A DNA stretch of 64,000 nt, from NCBI GenBank assembly GCA_030407085.1, contig CM059583.1, forward strand, positions 24,712,001 to 24,776,000, in the 5' to 3' direction. Shown piece after piece: positions 11,501 to 25,293 of the stretch (positions within the stretch are counted from its first letter, which is position 1; the number at the start of each line of letters is the position of its first letter). The notes under the pieces were generated by a model. It made no database searches. It worked only from the letters and a program-made list of their open reading frames with translations, and was not told where the DNA came from. The stretch comes from Trichopria drosophilae (lineage: Eukaryota; Arthropoda; Insecta; Hymenoptera; Diapriidae). Both the position numbers and the translations under genes were made by a program.

Positions 11501-13170
11501 TTTCTTAAAATTAACTAAACTTTCAGTATCTGATATTTTTGGTTATATTATGATTTTCAAAAAATACTTGGATTTTTCAAATGTATATCTATTTTTTCTC
11601 GTTTTTGCCGTTAAATCGTTACGGAAGTCTTGCTTGAAGTAATGAAATTGTGCCCTCGAAACTTGAACTTTAAAATGTGCATATAGTATTTTGAAAATAA
11701 AGGTGAAAGCATCCAAAATGGCGACTCAAACACGAAAAATCCATCGCAAAGTTCAGGAATTTTTTACTTGAAAATGAAAGACAGAAAAAACAGAATTTTT
11801 TAAAATACTTTTTTAATTTTTTAAAGACCCGAAATTTCTAAAAATTAAAAAAAGGGTTCAACACATTTCTACAGAATTTCAATATTGTTCAATAAAATTT
11901 TTCAAATTCTATCGAAAAATACACTTTTATCATTTTAAAAACCTCGAAATAATCGTTGACGAGTTCAAGAATTTTTCGTTAAAAATACTAAAAAAACATT
12001 TGTGATCACGAGTCATTAAATATTATATTGTTTGAACACTTTCCATAAAAATTTAAAACGAAGTTTTTTATGTGATCACAAGGTTACGACTTTTATGGTA
12101 GATTTTCCGAATTCAAGATGGCGGTCCGAAATTACATTTTTGTTAAACATTCCGGTCTTTTTTTGTCAATAGTGACGATTTAGATTTGTATTATTTAAAA
12201 TTTTAAAGCAGATTCGTAAAGTTCTTAAAGAAATTCATTCGCAAGTAGTCAAATTCTATAATTTCAGAATTAAAGAACAGATCAAAACACGCGGCTATAT
12301 AGGAAGAAACTGTATTTTTACGTTACTGCTTTGATAGAAAGCGATCGAGGACCAACATGGTAATTATGGGATAAGCAAGGTTACACAAGAAAGAGTGAGT
12401 TGAAGAGTGAGAGAAAAAGACACGAAGGAATTATACAAGACGATATAGAGAAAGAAGACAGCTATACAGAATGCTGAAACGTGTAAGCATTCATTCTTTG
12501 GAGAGAGACAGGTAGCAAAATAAGAAATGAAGAAAAATTAGGATAGAGACGCCTGCAATAAAGTATGAGTCAGAAAACACAACCGAAAACAAAAATAAGA
12601 CGGACATGAGAGTGCAAGGGAATGGAGCAGATATATAAAAGAGGGAGATGAATGCATTAACATATGTGAAGCAATCAGACAGAGAGAGAAGGAAATTGCA
12701 CTTACATGGAAAAAATTTGGAATTACAAGCATGACAGTCATAAACACCAAAATTCAACCATGATTTACGGAAAATTCAGGAATATTTAACAGGATGTACG
12801 ATAACCCCCCCCCCCTTTTTTTAAGTTTTCGATTTATACTTAAAATATATTATATTATTACCCATTACACGTTTTTTAATGGTGTCTTAAAACATAATTT
12901 TCATTTAATGTTTTTATTTCTAAATCAAATCAGAAAAGCAATTGTATTCACGAAGTTGCTGACATTTTTTAGAAATCATCGACTATTCTGAATCTGCCAT
13001 TTGATATGTCATAATCGTAAACCCATAAACCGCTGAGTAGTCCCGAATTTTGACCTCAATCGACCTAACCTCTTCAAACCATCAATATATCATAAAAATA
13101 ATCCATATTTGATCAATTATGAACATTAATTGATGAAATTCGACAATCTAGTCGCATGATTGTCCCAAAA
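11501..13170. other. AT-rich spacer with a purine-rich tract
   Basis: 11530-12290 is AT-rich with scattered AAGATGGCGG and ATTTTTTAAA strings related to the dispersed repeat. 12370-12720 is strongly purine-rich (GAGAGAAAAAGA-type runs), and the 88- and 70-aa minus-strand ORFs there merely read its pyrimidine complement. A short C homopolymer lies at 12805-12814. Confidence 0.5.
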
Positions 13171-13179
13171 TTGTAGTTA

Positions 13180-13370
13180 CATGTGTTTTCGGGGTCGTTG
13201 ATGAGGAATTTGAGGTTAGAATTTTAAAATTAAAAATGGCGGATCCATTATAGTATCCAGATATTTGGAAAAAATTTCAAAATCACGAAAAAATGTGTAT
13301 ACGGGGGTTTTTGGGGTCGCTCATCGATAATTTGAGGCTAGATTTTTTTAATTCAAGATGGCGCGTTAAA
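13180..13370 (+). repeat. tandem copies of the dispersed 'AAAATGGCGG' repeat
   Basis: Two diverged units: TTTTCGGGGTCGTTGATGAG...AAAAATGGCGGATCC (about 13188-13245) and TTTTTGGGGTCGCTCATCG...TTCAAGATGGCGCG (about 13308-13365), spaced by about 120 bp as at 2482-2720. Confidence 0.65.
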
Positions 13371-13559
13371 TTACAGTTCTAAATCAATTCCTCAAATTTT
13401 AAATATACAAATGAATTATTTTCTCAAAATTCGAGGCAATTCATTCAGGAAATTTTTTCGTCGGTTGTTTTCATTCTCTAACATTTTTTTCAGGCCTTTT
13501 ACAGTTCGGTATAAACTACTTTCGGAAAATTATTTTTCGAACATTTTACCCCCTCCCCA

Positions 13560-16500
13560 CTGACCGCGATGCAGTAAAAATATTACAGAATAATATAATG
13601 CACAGATGCACATAACATTGGGGTAATATTAGTATTATATTACTCAGTAATATTTAAGATATAACGCTTAGATAAAGCAGTGAAATTACTAACCATTTAA
13701 TTAATTTTAGATTTTATTACTCCGTATTATATATTACGTATACCGCTATATCACACCGTAATATTACCATAATATCACACCGTAATATTACCGTAACATC
13801 CCACTGTAACATTTACGTAATATCACACCGTAATATTACGCCGCAATATTACACTGTAATATTACGAAGGACGGGCATTTCGCATCACAGCATTATCACT
13901 GTAATATTATTGCAATATGTTTCTGCAATATTACCGTAATATTGCAATGTTACTGTGATATTGCTGTTATATTACGTGTCGTCTGGGTATTAATCTCTTT
14001 ATAATAATAGTACGGTTATATTATACGATAATAAAGCATTTACACTACAACATTACAGCAGTTTGCCGGTTGCATTACGTACTGAATAATATTGATGTAA
14101 ATCATAGAAATACTATTGTTGCATCAATCTTTAGAAAATCTGTGATATTGTGTAATATTAAACTAAGATATATCACAATATTATGATGCAGTTGCATTAT
14201 ATTTATAACAATATAATACACAACAACATTACAGTAATATTACGGTTGTACTACTCAGTAATAATTAACACCTTGAAAAAGCAGTGATATTACACTCTAT
14301 CTTTATAATATTAGTACGAATATATTACCTATTAAAATATTACTTTATAACATCTCAGTAATATTATGATATCATTATTCGGTATTATATGACACCGCAA
14401 CATTTCAGCAATTTCCAGTTACAATACATATCACAGTATGTATATTAAAATATAACATCACAGCATTATCGTATTACGAGAGTAATATTGTCACATTGAG
14501 TAGGATGTTGTAGTGATATTACGGTTATATTGTAGTTTAATATATTACACTCTGACAACATAATAATAGTATCTTTTACATTAAATATATATTCACATAT
14601 TACACAATAAAGTAACAGTTATATAGATACAAAACATTACAGCAACATTCTTTGCTCAGTAATACATTAGACTACAGGATTATGGTAAAATTCCAGTTGT
14701 ATTAACGAATATTCGAGTACCTAGTCATCTGTTACAGGAAAATTACAGCTGCATTATTCCTAATATAACATATTACATTGTTATTAAACTATAATATCAC
14801 ACTATAATTATTGTTACATGACAAAATAATATGTCACACATATGAAACTCTGTGAGAATATACTACAGTTCAGCATTATAGTAATATTACGATTACATTA
14901 TTCTGTATTATATCATTATGTAAAATTATGATGGATGAAATACATAATATAATACTTAGTATAAATTATATAGCAAAATTAAAGCATTATTACGGTTATA
15001 ATACACTGTACAACATATTTTATAAAAACATTACACTAATAGTGCAGTTCCATTGCAGTAGTATGTTACACATGAATAAATCTGCGACAGTACGGTTACA
15101 TTACTTAACCCCCTAGGCACAGGCTTTTTTTACCATATGGATACAGTGTAATTTGTCGAGTACACTCGTCCCATAGAGCACCAGAGGGTTAATAACATAT
15201 TTTACTATATATAATTACATGAATATTACAGTTGCATTACGTAATATGTTAAACTTTAACATCACGGTAATATTATTATTATATGACAGAGTAATATATC
15301 ACTGTTCAGAAAATCTGTGATGTTATGTAATCTTAAACTATGATATATTATAATATTACGATTCACTTGCATTACATCTATATTAGATAGTAGTATTATA
15401 ATATACAGTACTATTATAGTAATATTACGGGGTGTTACTCAGTAATATTTTACAATATATTTTACAGAATGAAGCAGTGATATTACAGTTATATTACACT
15501 GTAATATTTTACACTCTATCTTCATAATAACAGATTAATATGTAATGGAATATGCGTGTATATTACACATTAATATATTTTACCATTACAGAAATATTAC
15601 GATTTTATTATTCGGTATTATATGACATCGCAACATTACATACAGTATATTATGGTTGCATTATATAATAAAGTAGATTAATACATACCATCACAGTAAT
15701 ATCTGTTTATAAGAGCAATATTATCACACTGCATATGATGTAGTAATATTACTGTTTTACTGCAGTCTACTATATTACACTCTAACATTATCCCTGATCC
15801 TTTATTTAACTTTATTTTTAAAAAGACGTCATGATGCTGTCACAATGACAACCGAATGACAAAATGACGTCATTTTCCGATTTATCTTAACTAGGATAAT
15901 AATATTACAGTTGCATTACATGTATATTCGCATATTACACTAGAACATAACAGTATTATTATAATTATATTGTTCTTCAATACAAAACATTGCAGCAGTA
16001 TAGCATATTGCGGTTCAAATATATAGTAATTTATAGTCCACAGAAATATTACAGTATTATTCAGACCCTCTTGCTGGTAATATATTACACTACAGGATTA
16101 TAAGAAATTTCCGGTTATATTAACACAGTTGCATAGTAATCTGTTACAGTAATAACATTACAGTAATATTACGATTACATTATTCAGTAATATAATACAT
16201 TACACCATCATTAAACTATATCATCACAGTAAAATTATTCTTACATGACAAAATAATATGTCATACTTATGAAACTCTGCGATAATTATGTAATATTAAA
16301 CTAAACTATATTCTAATATCAGGTTGCAGTTGCAATACGGTTATATTACATAGTAACAGAATACACAGTGACGTTGCAGTAATATTATGATTATATTCTT
16401 CAGTAATATATCACACTTAACGCTGTGATGGTACGGTTATATTACGCAATAGCATATTACACTCTAAGATTATAGTAATATTATGATTACATTGTTCCTT

Positions 16501-18235
16501 GTTATAACACATTGCCACAGCATATTTCGGTTTCATAACATATAATATACTAAACATCACAGTAACATCGGTGACCTAATAGAGTAATATGTTACACTAA
16601 ACAAAACTCTGCGATATTATGTTATATTACCTGTAAATATAACATCATATTATGCTGTAATTGTATTACGTTTACATTATATAGTAATGTATTACACAGA
16701 AAATTACACTAAAACTATAATGTATCAAAATATTGCGGTAATATTCATGCCACATTACCCGTATTATTAGTACATTTGAATAACGTAACGATATTACATT
16801 ACATGGTAAGATATTACACTATAAGATTATAGTAATATTCAGATAACATTAAGTAGTAATGTATTAAAAAGTAACATTATAGTAATATTGAGGGTAAATT
16901 ACAAGGTAAAATGACGGCATTGTTAGGGTTATAATATATCAAAATATCACAATAATTTTCATACCACATTACTCAATAATATTAGTTCACCTGAATAACA
17001 TAGCGATATTACATTACATGGTAACATATTACATTGTAAAATTATAGAAATATTCCGGTTACATTAAATAGTAATATTTTAAAAATCACAGTAATATCTT
17101 GATTACATGATAGAGTAATATGTCACACTAATGAAACTCTGTGATATTGATAGTCTTTTATATTACCCTGAAATATGACACAATATTACGTTTACACTAT
17201 ATAGTAATATATTAGAAACTACCATTATAGTAATATCGCAGGTCAATTACAAGGTAAAATGACGGCTAAATATTGCAGTAATATTCATGTCACATTACCC
17301 AGTAATATTAGTTCACTGGAATAACGTAGCGATATTACGTTACATGATAACATATTACATTATAATATTATAGTAATATTCCTGTTACATTACATACAGT
17401 ACAGTAATAACAGTACAGGAATAATATGATTACATAATTCCATAATATAACCATTTAACCCTTAGTAATTAATCTATATCATTACAGTACTATTACATTA
17501 TAGTAATATTGTGGTTGCATTACAGAGTAATATTATGTTAAATATTGCACGTGAATAACGCGGGGATTTGTTACTATTAAGCTGCAACGTGATATTGTGA
17601 TATACTTACAATGTAATAGGACATGTTTCAGCATTTTTTTAGTATGTCATATTACTCTGTCATGTAATCCTTGATATTACTGCGACGTAATATATTACAC
17701 TAATATAACAGCAATACCCTTGCGCTGTTCAAGTATAATATATAACATAATATTACTGTAAATACGTAGATAATTACGATGCAATGTGTAACATTATGTG
17801 TTAAATTCTTATGTTATGGAATTACGTAATTGTACTATTACTGTAATGTTATTGCTGTAATATATTACTATGTAATATAACCATGATATTACCCAGTATA
17901 TTACAATAAATTGCAGTATTATTGTGATGTTACATTCTAATATATTATGCATTGCATAAATACTCAAAAAGTACTATTACATGTATATAATGCAGTGGTT
18001 TACGAAATGTTACTACGTAATATTACTTTGCTATATTACATATATATTACTGTAAAGCTTTAGTTATTGTTCTGTGCTGCAAAGTTATTGCAAATATCGA
18101 GGTAATCTTAGTATGATCGGGCATTTGGGATACGTAATATTACTGGCATATAACTGTGGTACCTTACTATAACATTACCATAATATTAAAATGGTAATAT
18201 TATAACTGTAATATAACTTGTCGTGTGTTATTACT
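13560..18235. repeat. TAATATTAC satellite block 3, largest (about 4.7 kb)
   Basis: Almost continuous degenerate ~50-bp units with the consensus ACATTACAGTAATATTAC, then GGTTATATTACA, then CAGTAATATATTACACTGTA. Many exact TAATATTAC palindromes are present. A terminus-like sequence TTACGTGTCGTCTGGG lies at 13974-13990; its inverse (CCCAGACGACACGTAA) resembles the left ends of the other blocks, so several elements may be joined or nested here. Near the right edge is TAACTTGTCGTGTGTTATTA (18211-18230). No gene is present. Confidence 0.8.
15105..15192. mobile_element. short TTAA-flanked miniature element (piggyBac-like)
   Basis: TTAACCCCCTAGGCAC at the left and GAGCACCAGAGGGTTAA at the right are inverted copies, each ending in TTAA as expected for a TTAA target duplication. 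The element is 88 bp including both TTAA. It interrupts satellite block 3 and contains no ORF. Assignment to the piggyBac (or another TTAA-targeting) superfamily rests only on the target site and the CCC start. Confidence 0.55.
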
Positions 18236-18359
18236 ACGCCGCAGTCTTAAGAAGTTGGCTCTCTCTTAGAACGAACGGAAACGCTTACTTAAACTCTAAA
18301 ATGTCCACTATTTACCAAAATTTTGTTGAGATTACACTCCAGAAATTTTAGAGTGCTTG

Positions 18360-18910
18360 TATGTTCCAGAGAGAGAGAGAGCAAGAGAACGAGGAAGAGG
18401 AGAATTTTTCGTATACGCGTATTAAAGAGAGACAGAGAATAAGGCGATCACATAGAGAAAAAGTAGGGAAGAAGAAGGCAAAATAGATAGGGAGCAAAAT
18501 GGAGATACGGTAGACGATGAAGGAAAAAGACACGATATAATAAAAGGGAGACAACGACAGCAACAGGGAAAGAAAAAGCAAGAGAGCGAGAAGAAAGAGA
18601 GGGGCAAAGTTTGGAGCGTGTAGTAAGAGAAGAAGAAAAAGTAAAAAGCGAACAGAAGAGAGACGGAGATACTCAAAAAATGAGAGGGAATACGTGCATG
18701 TGTGCCAGAACATATATAGAAGTGAGATAGAACCGGAGGAATCGTACGGGCCACGTACAGAAGAGAGACGAAGAGTCTACGTTCGGGAGCGACAGAGACA
18801 ATTCCAGAGGAACAGAGATGAATTCAGGGGGTAGGGTGTACGGGGAGAGGATACGGGAGCGAACGTGAGGGGTAGGGAAGGAAGGGGCAAGGATGAACCA
18901 GCTTAAAGGG
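18360..18910. repeat. purine-rich tract with GAGA runs
   Basis: The plus strand is almost pure A and G for several hundred bases, including GAGAGAGAGAGAGCAAGAGA at about 18370. Three long minus-strand ORFs (109-121 aa) reading S/L/F-rich peptides are artefacts of this composition. GAGA runs are bound by GAGA-factor-type proteins at many insect promoters, which is why the adjacent TATA-like motif is noted separately. Confidence 0.75.
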
Positions 18911-18919
18911 GATAGAGCG

Positions 18920-18975
18920 AGATGTATATAATCAATATATGAACGCGGCTGTTTCGCACGCCGACTCGACACGGT
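18920..18975 (+). promoter_or_regulatory. possible core promoter (TATA-like) after a GAGA tract
   Basis: GATGTATATAATCA lies at 18920-18933 directly after the GAGA-rich tract and is followed about 25-45 bp downstream by a GC-rich, CpG-containing stretch (GCGGCTGTTTCGCACGCCGA). That arrangement would fit a TATA promoter with a first exon starting near 18955. No downstream coding exon was identified. Confidence 0.2.
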
Positions 18976-19002
18976 GGAGCCAACTCGCAAAATCTTGGCC
19001 AA

Positions 19003-21500
19003 AATGCCAAAAATTTCACTGTAATTTTCAAAAATGTACTACATTATTTATGTTGGTTTTTGTAGTAACATATTAAATAAATTTCATTAAGATTAGTCAA
19101 TGTGGGCTACGGTATCAGATATAAGGTCTTCTAAAGTTGAGTGACTTTAAAACTTCAGATTGTACATTTTTTAGAAACTTGACTATGAAAAGGTCCTAAA
19201 GGAAATTAATAACAATTTTGTTTCCATAGCTTTGGCAATATGGTACTTGATTTCTTCAGTTCAATTTCTACTGAAAGTATGACATGACATGTACGTTTAA
19301 AATTATTTGCTGACATAAGGAAACATTTTTTATATACTATTTTTTGTAGAAATAGATATTGAGTTCAGTTTAAGTATTGGTGAGTAAAGAGAAATAATAA
19401 AAATACTTAAAAATGAAATTATGATATCAAAAGGCAACTGTAAAAAGATTGGATTAAGTTTTAAAGAACTTATATGAAACAAAACTACAAATATCTTGTG
19501 GTGTACATTTTGCTGCGTATTCAGCGTGTATTTTTATAATAATTAAAAGGTATGGATATAAGTATGTTTAAAGAAAGTATAGTCATGTTTTCGAATAATA
19601 TTTTTTATCTATAATTTATATAAAATATTATTAAAAATATTGCTAAATTGAAATTATCAATTTGAAATCGAGAACGTTCATTTAATGAGTGGCTAATAAT
19701 TACTGATGAAATTGTCTGCACAACAAATATTTAAGTAATTTTTTAGTGAAAAATTTAATTTCTATGAATGTTGATATTAATTTTTATGAAAGCAAACTAG
19801 AGTATAGATCTATTTTTGTTAGAATTTTAATATAAACATTTACTAATGGCATACTTGTAACTATTTTTTACGATGATAATTTTACTATATTAAGTAATGT
19901 TATATTAAATAAGTGATTTTTTGATGCCATCAATGTGTTTTATTTCTTCAATGGCATAATTCATATTTTTGTGGAATTTGCGTGCTTTAAGAAAACGAAC
20001 AAACAAAAAATCCGTTTTATCTTTTTTTTGCAGAAGACATTTAAGAATTATTAAAACAGTTGAAATTTTCAAAAACGAGTAAATAAGTAAATGGACATTT
20101 TCTCTACGACTTTGAAAGAAATGACAACATTTCAATATCTAATCTACATTATAGGAACAAAATTATGCCACAAATATTAAAATTCTAGAATTAAAATACT
20201 TTTAATATATATCCTGAAAATGTGTGGAAATAAAAGCTTGAAATTTGGTATACTTGACATGAAAGGAAAACAGTTTAAAATATGTTAATATAGAACCTTT
20301 CTTTGTGTAATGTTAAATAAGACATAAAAACTACTTTTTTCTGATGAAAGGAATTTATCAAGAGAATTTGTATAAACACATTTTCTTCATAGTTTAATTG
20401 TTCGATTAAAATATATTAATAAATTATTTCTATTTTTTAGGAAGGATATTTTAGTATATTAAATAATTTTATTAGACACTTTTCGAGTGTCTTTTTTCAG
20501 AAAATAGTGTTTTCTCTCTCTGCAGCAATATCGTTAATAATATTTTAAATCTTGAATGTTTTTAAAACAAAAATTGAAAAACCCCCTAATAGCACACTTT
20601 ATTCCATCCATATTCCTAGAATATTCCTTTGGTACATTGGGAATATCCCAAAGTAATATTCCAACCATATTCCAGGAACATTGAAATGTCCAACGTTCGG
20701 AATATTCCTTTGGAATATTCCAGGAACATTGAATGTCCTTGATAACAAATAATAGTATTAAATTTTATGAGTTCAAAGTAGACAAGCCAAAATGCGTAAG
20801 CGACGGTCCAAAAGTCCTGATATAGAAATTATTACAAAAATTGAAAGCAAATTAAAATTTTTGTCCGACATTTTGGTTTCGTGATTTTGAATGTAAAATA
20901 TTGATTAATAAAATATCAGAGATGTAATTTTACCTTAAGGTATAAGGTTATGTTAGAAAATCTTATTGAAATAGTATCAACATTTTTACAGCAAGCCACC
21001 ATATTCGGTATAAATATCGTGAAATTAAGAATTTTGGCACATACATTTTGAAGTTTAAAGTCCATAAACGCTCTACTTTCGTGTTTGTCCGATTTCTATG
21101 CAAAAATATTTCTAAAAATAAAATTTCAATTAAAAAAACGACTTTTTGTAATCGAACGCAGCGATTTGGATTTGCATTTTCCTTGATTTGGATTTATTTT
21201 TCAATCCCGGAAATATATGAGAAACAGACGTTGAAAACTTCCATGAAAAAGTGTCCGTTTGGTCCTTATAAGTGGGTTAGTTTTTAAAGTATTTTACATC
21301 GTAATAAATGACTACCTATTATACCAAATTGGTAGGTTAACTATTGATAGTAGTGAAATCAACTTTTGTCTCTTTTTCCTTGGAAAAATCTCCATACAGT
21401 CTGGTGGAAAATGTCGATAATTTTTACATTTCCTTAAAAAAAGGTCCCATACTGGCGAGGAAATTTGGGTACAAGTATTCTAATTAATTCAAGAAATTGT
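19003..21500. other. AT-rich spacer, no gene seen
   Basis: No coding exon is recognisable. Around 20586-20740 a palindromic motif GGAATATTCC/GAATATTCC recurs many times, with CCCCCTAATAGCACAC at its left edge, which may be a small element with CCC-type ends. Confidence 0.45.
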
Positions 21501-21504
21501 AGAA

Positions 21505-21600
21505 AATTTTCAGTGTTACTGTTATACTCAGATGTGTTAGTGTTATACTCAGATACTCAGATGAAAGTTTCAGTGTTACTTGTTATACTCAGATGAAACC
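21505..21600 (+). repeat. short tandem repeat of AGTGTTA.T.TTATACTCAGATG
   Basis: The string TGTTATACTCAGAT occurs three times in under 100 bp, with an extra ACTCAGAT copy. Slippage-type minisatellite; no gene. Confidence 0.65.
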
Positions 21601-21831
21601 AGACAGTATTGGAACTTTTCCATGGAAAATTTTCTCAGTATAAAAGTTTAAATTACATTTCTACTATTTTGGTTCTTGTATACATTAATATATTTATTTT
21701 ATATAAACTATCTAAATATTGTTTGGATGATTAATTCTAAGCATACATGAATATGCTTGTTGCTATATTTAATAATTAATATTTTCAAATTTCAATTTCT
21801 GCTTGTTATCAATTGTATTATTTTCATATTC

Positions 21832-22098
21832 CAGTAGAGTCTCGGTATATTTGCGTCTCGCTATATTTACGTCTCAGCATATTCGCCCAGTTCCGTTTCG
21901 TTATATTTGTTTGTCGCCGCTTTCTTTTTCCCCCACCTTGCGCGCTGGGGCCTCAGGAAAGGCCTTAAACTGTGACGTCACAAACGTAACGTGACTGAGA
22001 AGAGTGGGAGAAGCGGCACTCCCCTTCTTTTGACCAGTATAAGGAGACGGGAGGGGAAGGCCAGGAACCGAGCGGGCAAATATACCGGGACTCTACTG
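21832..22098. mobile_element. pogo-like miniature element (CAGTAGAGTC ends)
   Basis: The left end CAGTAGAGTCTCGGTATATT and the right end AATATACCGGGACTCTACTG are inverted copies. Inside the left end the module GTCTCG.TATATTTGC is repeated three to four times with variation, a feature of pogo/Tigger-type ends, which carry repeated transposase-binding modules. The interior is GC-rich and lacks a transposase ORF. Confidence 0.7.
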
Positions 22099-25000
22099 AA
22101 TTAATGAATTCAACTGTGTCTGTGTTTTTAAATGCCGAACTGACTTTATTGTTATTATTGTTAAACGCCTTTATTGGCATAAAATATTACTTACAGAGAT
22201 AACATAAATAAATTCATTAAGAATACGTATAAATTTTCCAAATTATGAGCCACTGCTTTCGCTCTTTTACAGTCTACTAATTACATTTGTTTCTGAATTT
22301 TGGAAAAATTGTATTAAAAAATCCTTTTTTCTAATTAATCTATTTATAATCAACCGAAAATGTAAATATATAAACTGTCATTTCACTGATGAAGCAACTT
22401 TGACTATTCGTTTAGTTGTAAAGTTTACTACATTCCTAATGCAGATAACTATCTCATATAGTAAAATTTACTAAGCTTATTAGAATGATTACGTGATTGA
22501 CTATCTCGATTTATAAATGTTACTATGTTTTTCTCTTAAGATTTTTTGCAAAGGCAGATTATCCTCACTGTATTTTTTCCCAGAAAGAAATTAGAAAAAG
22601 TAACTTAATTTTAAGAATTATTAAATGAACTGCAAATCGTTTTTCGTGCTAACTATATTTTTAGTCTATTAAAGTCGATTTTGTTATATTTTGTTCATGA
22701 AGCACGTTCATCTTAATTTACAAGTACATATTAATGATTGTGTCTCCAGATGAACTTTAGATGGAATTGTATTCTCCTTTTTTTCATTTTTTCTAACGTC
22801 TGATGTCAATGACTCATCTGTACATTTCAGTTTTTTAATTTAAAAAATTTTTGAATCGTTTCTGATCTCTTAGAAAAATGAAGTACTCTTTGGAGGATGC
22901 GTCGGGACGTTTCTAATATCAGAGGCACAAACTTTTTTTAAAAAATGTAATGCAATTCCAGTTTAATTACAGTAAGGCGAAATTATTAATATTTTTGGCC
23001 GAAATTTTTGTTGAACGTCTTTAGCGAACCAAAACATCGATTATAAGTCAGTTTTGATGTCTGAAAGTGAAATTTTAAGCATAGAAAATAAATGTTTTGT
23101 CGTTCACAACTTCGTTTGACATATTTTAATTTAATCAACCGTTTGGTGATTTGTGGAAATTAAAATATTTGCTCTAATATGGTTGTATAAGGTTATCGAA
23201 TTATATAAGGTTAATTCTAAGTATGCTTTATAGGGTTTGATGCCCTTTGACATTAAATGTACATATGTTTTACAAATTTTTAGTAAAATTAACTTTTTTA
23301 GAATTTTTATGGTATAAATAGAAAACGCCCAAACTTTGGTCAGAAATAAAGAAACAATCTATTCCCCAAAAAAAACACCTAGAATAGCGAAATTTTTAAA
23401 AAATTCCTTGTATCTGAGTGTAAAAGCAATAATTTTTGGTAATTTGTTTCGAAAATTAGTTATTTTTTATTTAAAACATATATTTAAAGAAGGATGTAAT
23501 ATTTGTATTACAATACATTGCAAAAGATAGTAAACGCATCCTTGAAATGTCTATAGAATATTCTAAAGTGTCTTTTCATTTGGACCTGAAATGTCATTTT
23601 TTTAGTATTTTGTTAACCTTTAAAAGGTTTTACAAGAATTACATAGTGACTGAGGTATACAAATGATTTTTCAAAAATACTTACATTTTAACACTTACTT
23701 ACTTACTTTAACTTACTTTACATTCATACATTAAAAAATTATTTGAAAACTACATAAGAATATTTCATTAAATATGTCGAGCTAAATAATTTCTTAATGG
23801 CAACAATACATTTGTTAATAATTAAAATACGATAAGTATTTTACCATTTATTTACTTTAAGGACCTGTTTTAACCTATATCTATTTTAACATATTTCAAG
23901 AAATCTATTTTTTTCAGTGTGGATAAAGAATGCCATCCTCCCGACGCAAAAGTATACCTGGGTTTTATGGCCCTCAATAGACTCGTTTTCGATCAGTAAT
24001 GTACATTTAATATCAGATAAATGTAATTCAAATATTACATTTAATATTGTTTATTAAATCAAATGTCAAGTGTTTCTAGTTAAGCTTTAATTGTAAACTA
24101 ATCACCGGAAAAATACAACAAATTTTGTGATCTTTAATAAACACTTAAACACTTTTAATACACGGAAAAAAAGAAATAGTTCCTTTATTATCTAAATAGT
24201 AGGATCAGATACAACTACGTTTTTTATTGGTTTTACTATTTAACCCATTAAGGACCAAATGTACAAAAATTTAACATGAAGTCTGACAATGCTTTTTAGT
24301 ATTAAAACGTAATCAAAAACATATTGTGGTAGATGTTTGTTTATGTATTTTATATGTTTTACGTATCAGAAAGTACTGCAAATTCAAAAATAAAAAATTA
24401 CATGTGGGTAATTAATAAAAAAACATTTTTCAAAGGTTCTTTTCACTTATCGTTTTTTTAAAGTATAATTTCCCGCACTAGAATATCTTATACATGTATA
24501 AATAACGCGTCAAAAATGTCTGGGCTTCACTATCCCACTTGGACAAAATATAATTTAAAATATAAATTATTATAATGTTGTACAATTTTTAGTATATATT
24601 TTTTGCCGCTAAAAACACCTAATTTTCCAAAATTATCCAGCAGTCTTTTGGACTATATAACTAAAAATTGACCTGCCAAATATATAACTAAATAATATAA
24701 CTATAAAAGGATTATATTTTTGCAATTTAATTTTGTTCTGTGGGGGATGGTGAATCCTATTTTAAACAAATTTAATATGGCGGCCCCCAAAATGTCCTAA
24801 GTGAAAATTGGCTTTACAAATTTCAGGATGCCCTAACTCTAAAACAATCAGCTTTTTAAATAAATGCTAAGATGGAAACTTCTTAGAAGCCAATGAGGAA
24901 TACATCGGAATTTTTTTCGGTGTAATTACAGTACTGCGTCACTTTTTCTAACAATAATTTTCTATCGGTTTCCAATAAACGTATGGGAAATTACAAATAT

Positions 25001-25133
25001 ATTTCTCTTACATTACGCTTTAATTTTCTGCATGTACTCTTCTGACTTTTGTTGCAAAAGGAATTGTTGTAAAGTTTTCTCTGTTATTAAAATGAATACA
25101 GAAGCTTAAGATTTTTTATAAATTTTGGAGATG
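22099..25133. other. AT-rich spacer, no gene seen
   Basis: AT-rich sequence without recognisable exons. A run of ACTTACTT units lies at about 23695-23725. A TTAACCCATTAAGGACC string at 24240-24257 may be the end of a TTAA-type element, with no partner found. ATTTAATATGGCGGCCCCC near 24770-24790 is a fragment of the dispersed repeat. Confidence 0.45.
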
Positions 25134-25293
25134 CAGTAGGACCTGCGAAATTGACTGTCATCCGTTCCGACCAACTCCAAAATTGACTGCAAGTTGTGAA
25201 GACGCGGGAACCTTTGGCAGCCAATTTCGAAGGCTTCTGTACAGACAATTTGACTATTCAGTTTTGAGGAGGTCAATTTCGGAGGTCCTACTG
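25134..25293. mobile_element. pogo-like miniature element (CAGTAGGACC ends)
   Basis: The left end CAGTAGGACCTGCGAAATTG and the right end CAATTTCGGAGGTCCTACTG are inverted copies. The AAATTGACTG module recurs inside. The 72-aa minus-strand ORF that spans it is a chance reading. About 160 bp, so a MITE. Confidence 0.65.

Noticed and set aside
12491..12757. Cysteine- and serine-rich minus-strand ORFs
   Set aside because: They come from a purine-rich tract and lack splice or codon support.
13560..18235. TAATATTAC equals the nonanucleotide nicked at replication origins of circular Rep-encoding ssDNA viruses
   Set aside because: The motif is part of a self-complementary AT-rich satellite and recurs many times without the origin stem-loop, iterons or any Rep ORF nearby, so a viral origin is not supported.
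18348..19002. Three overlapping minus-strand ORFs of 109-121 aa
   Set aside because: They read the pyrimidine complement of a GAGA-rich tract; composition is S/L/F-rich and the frames overlap.
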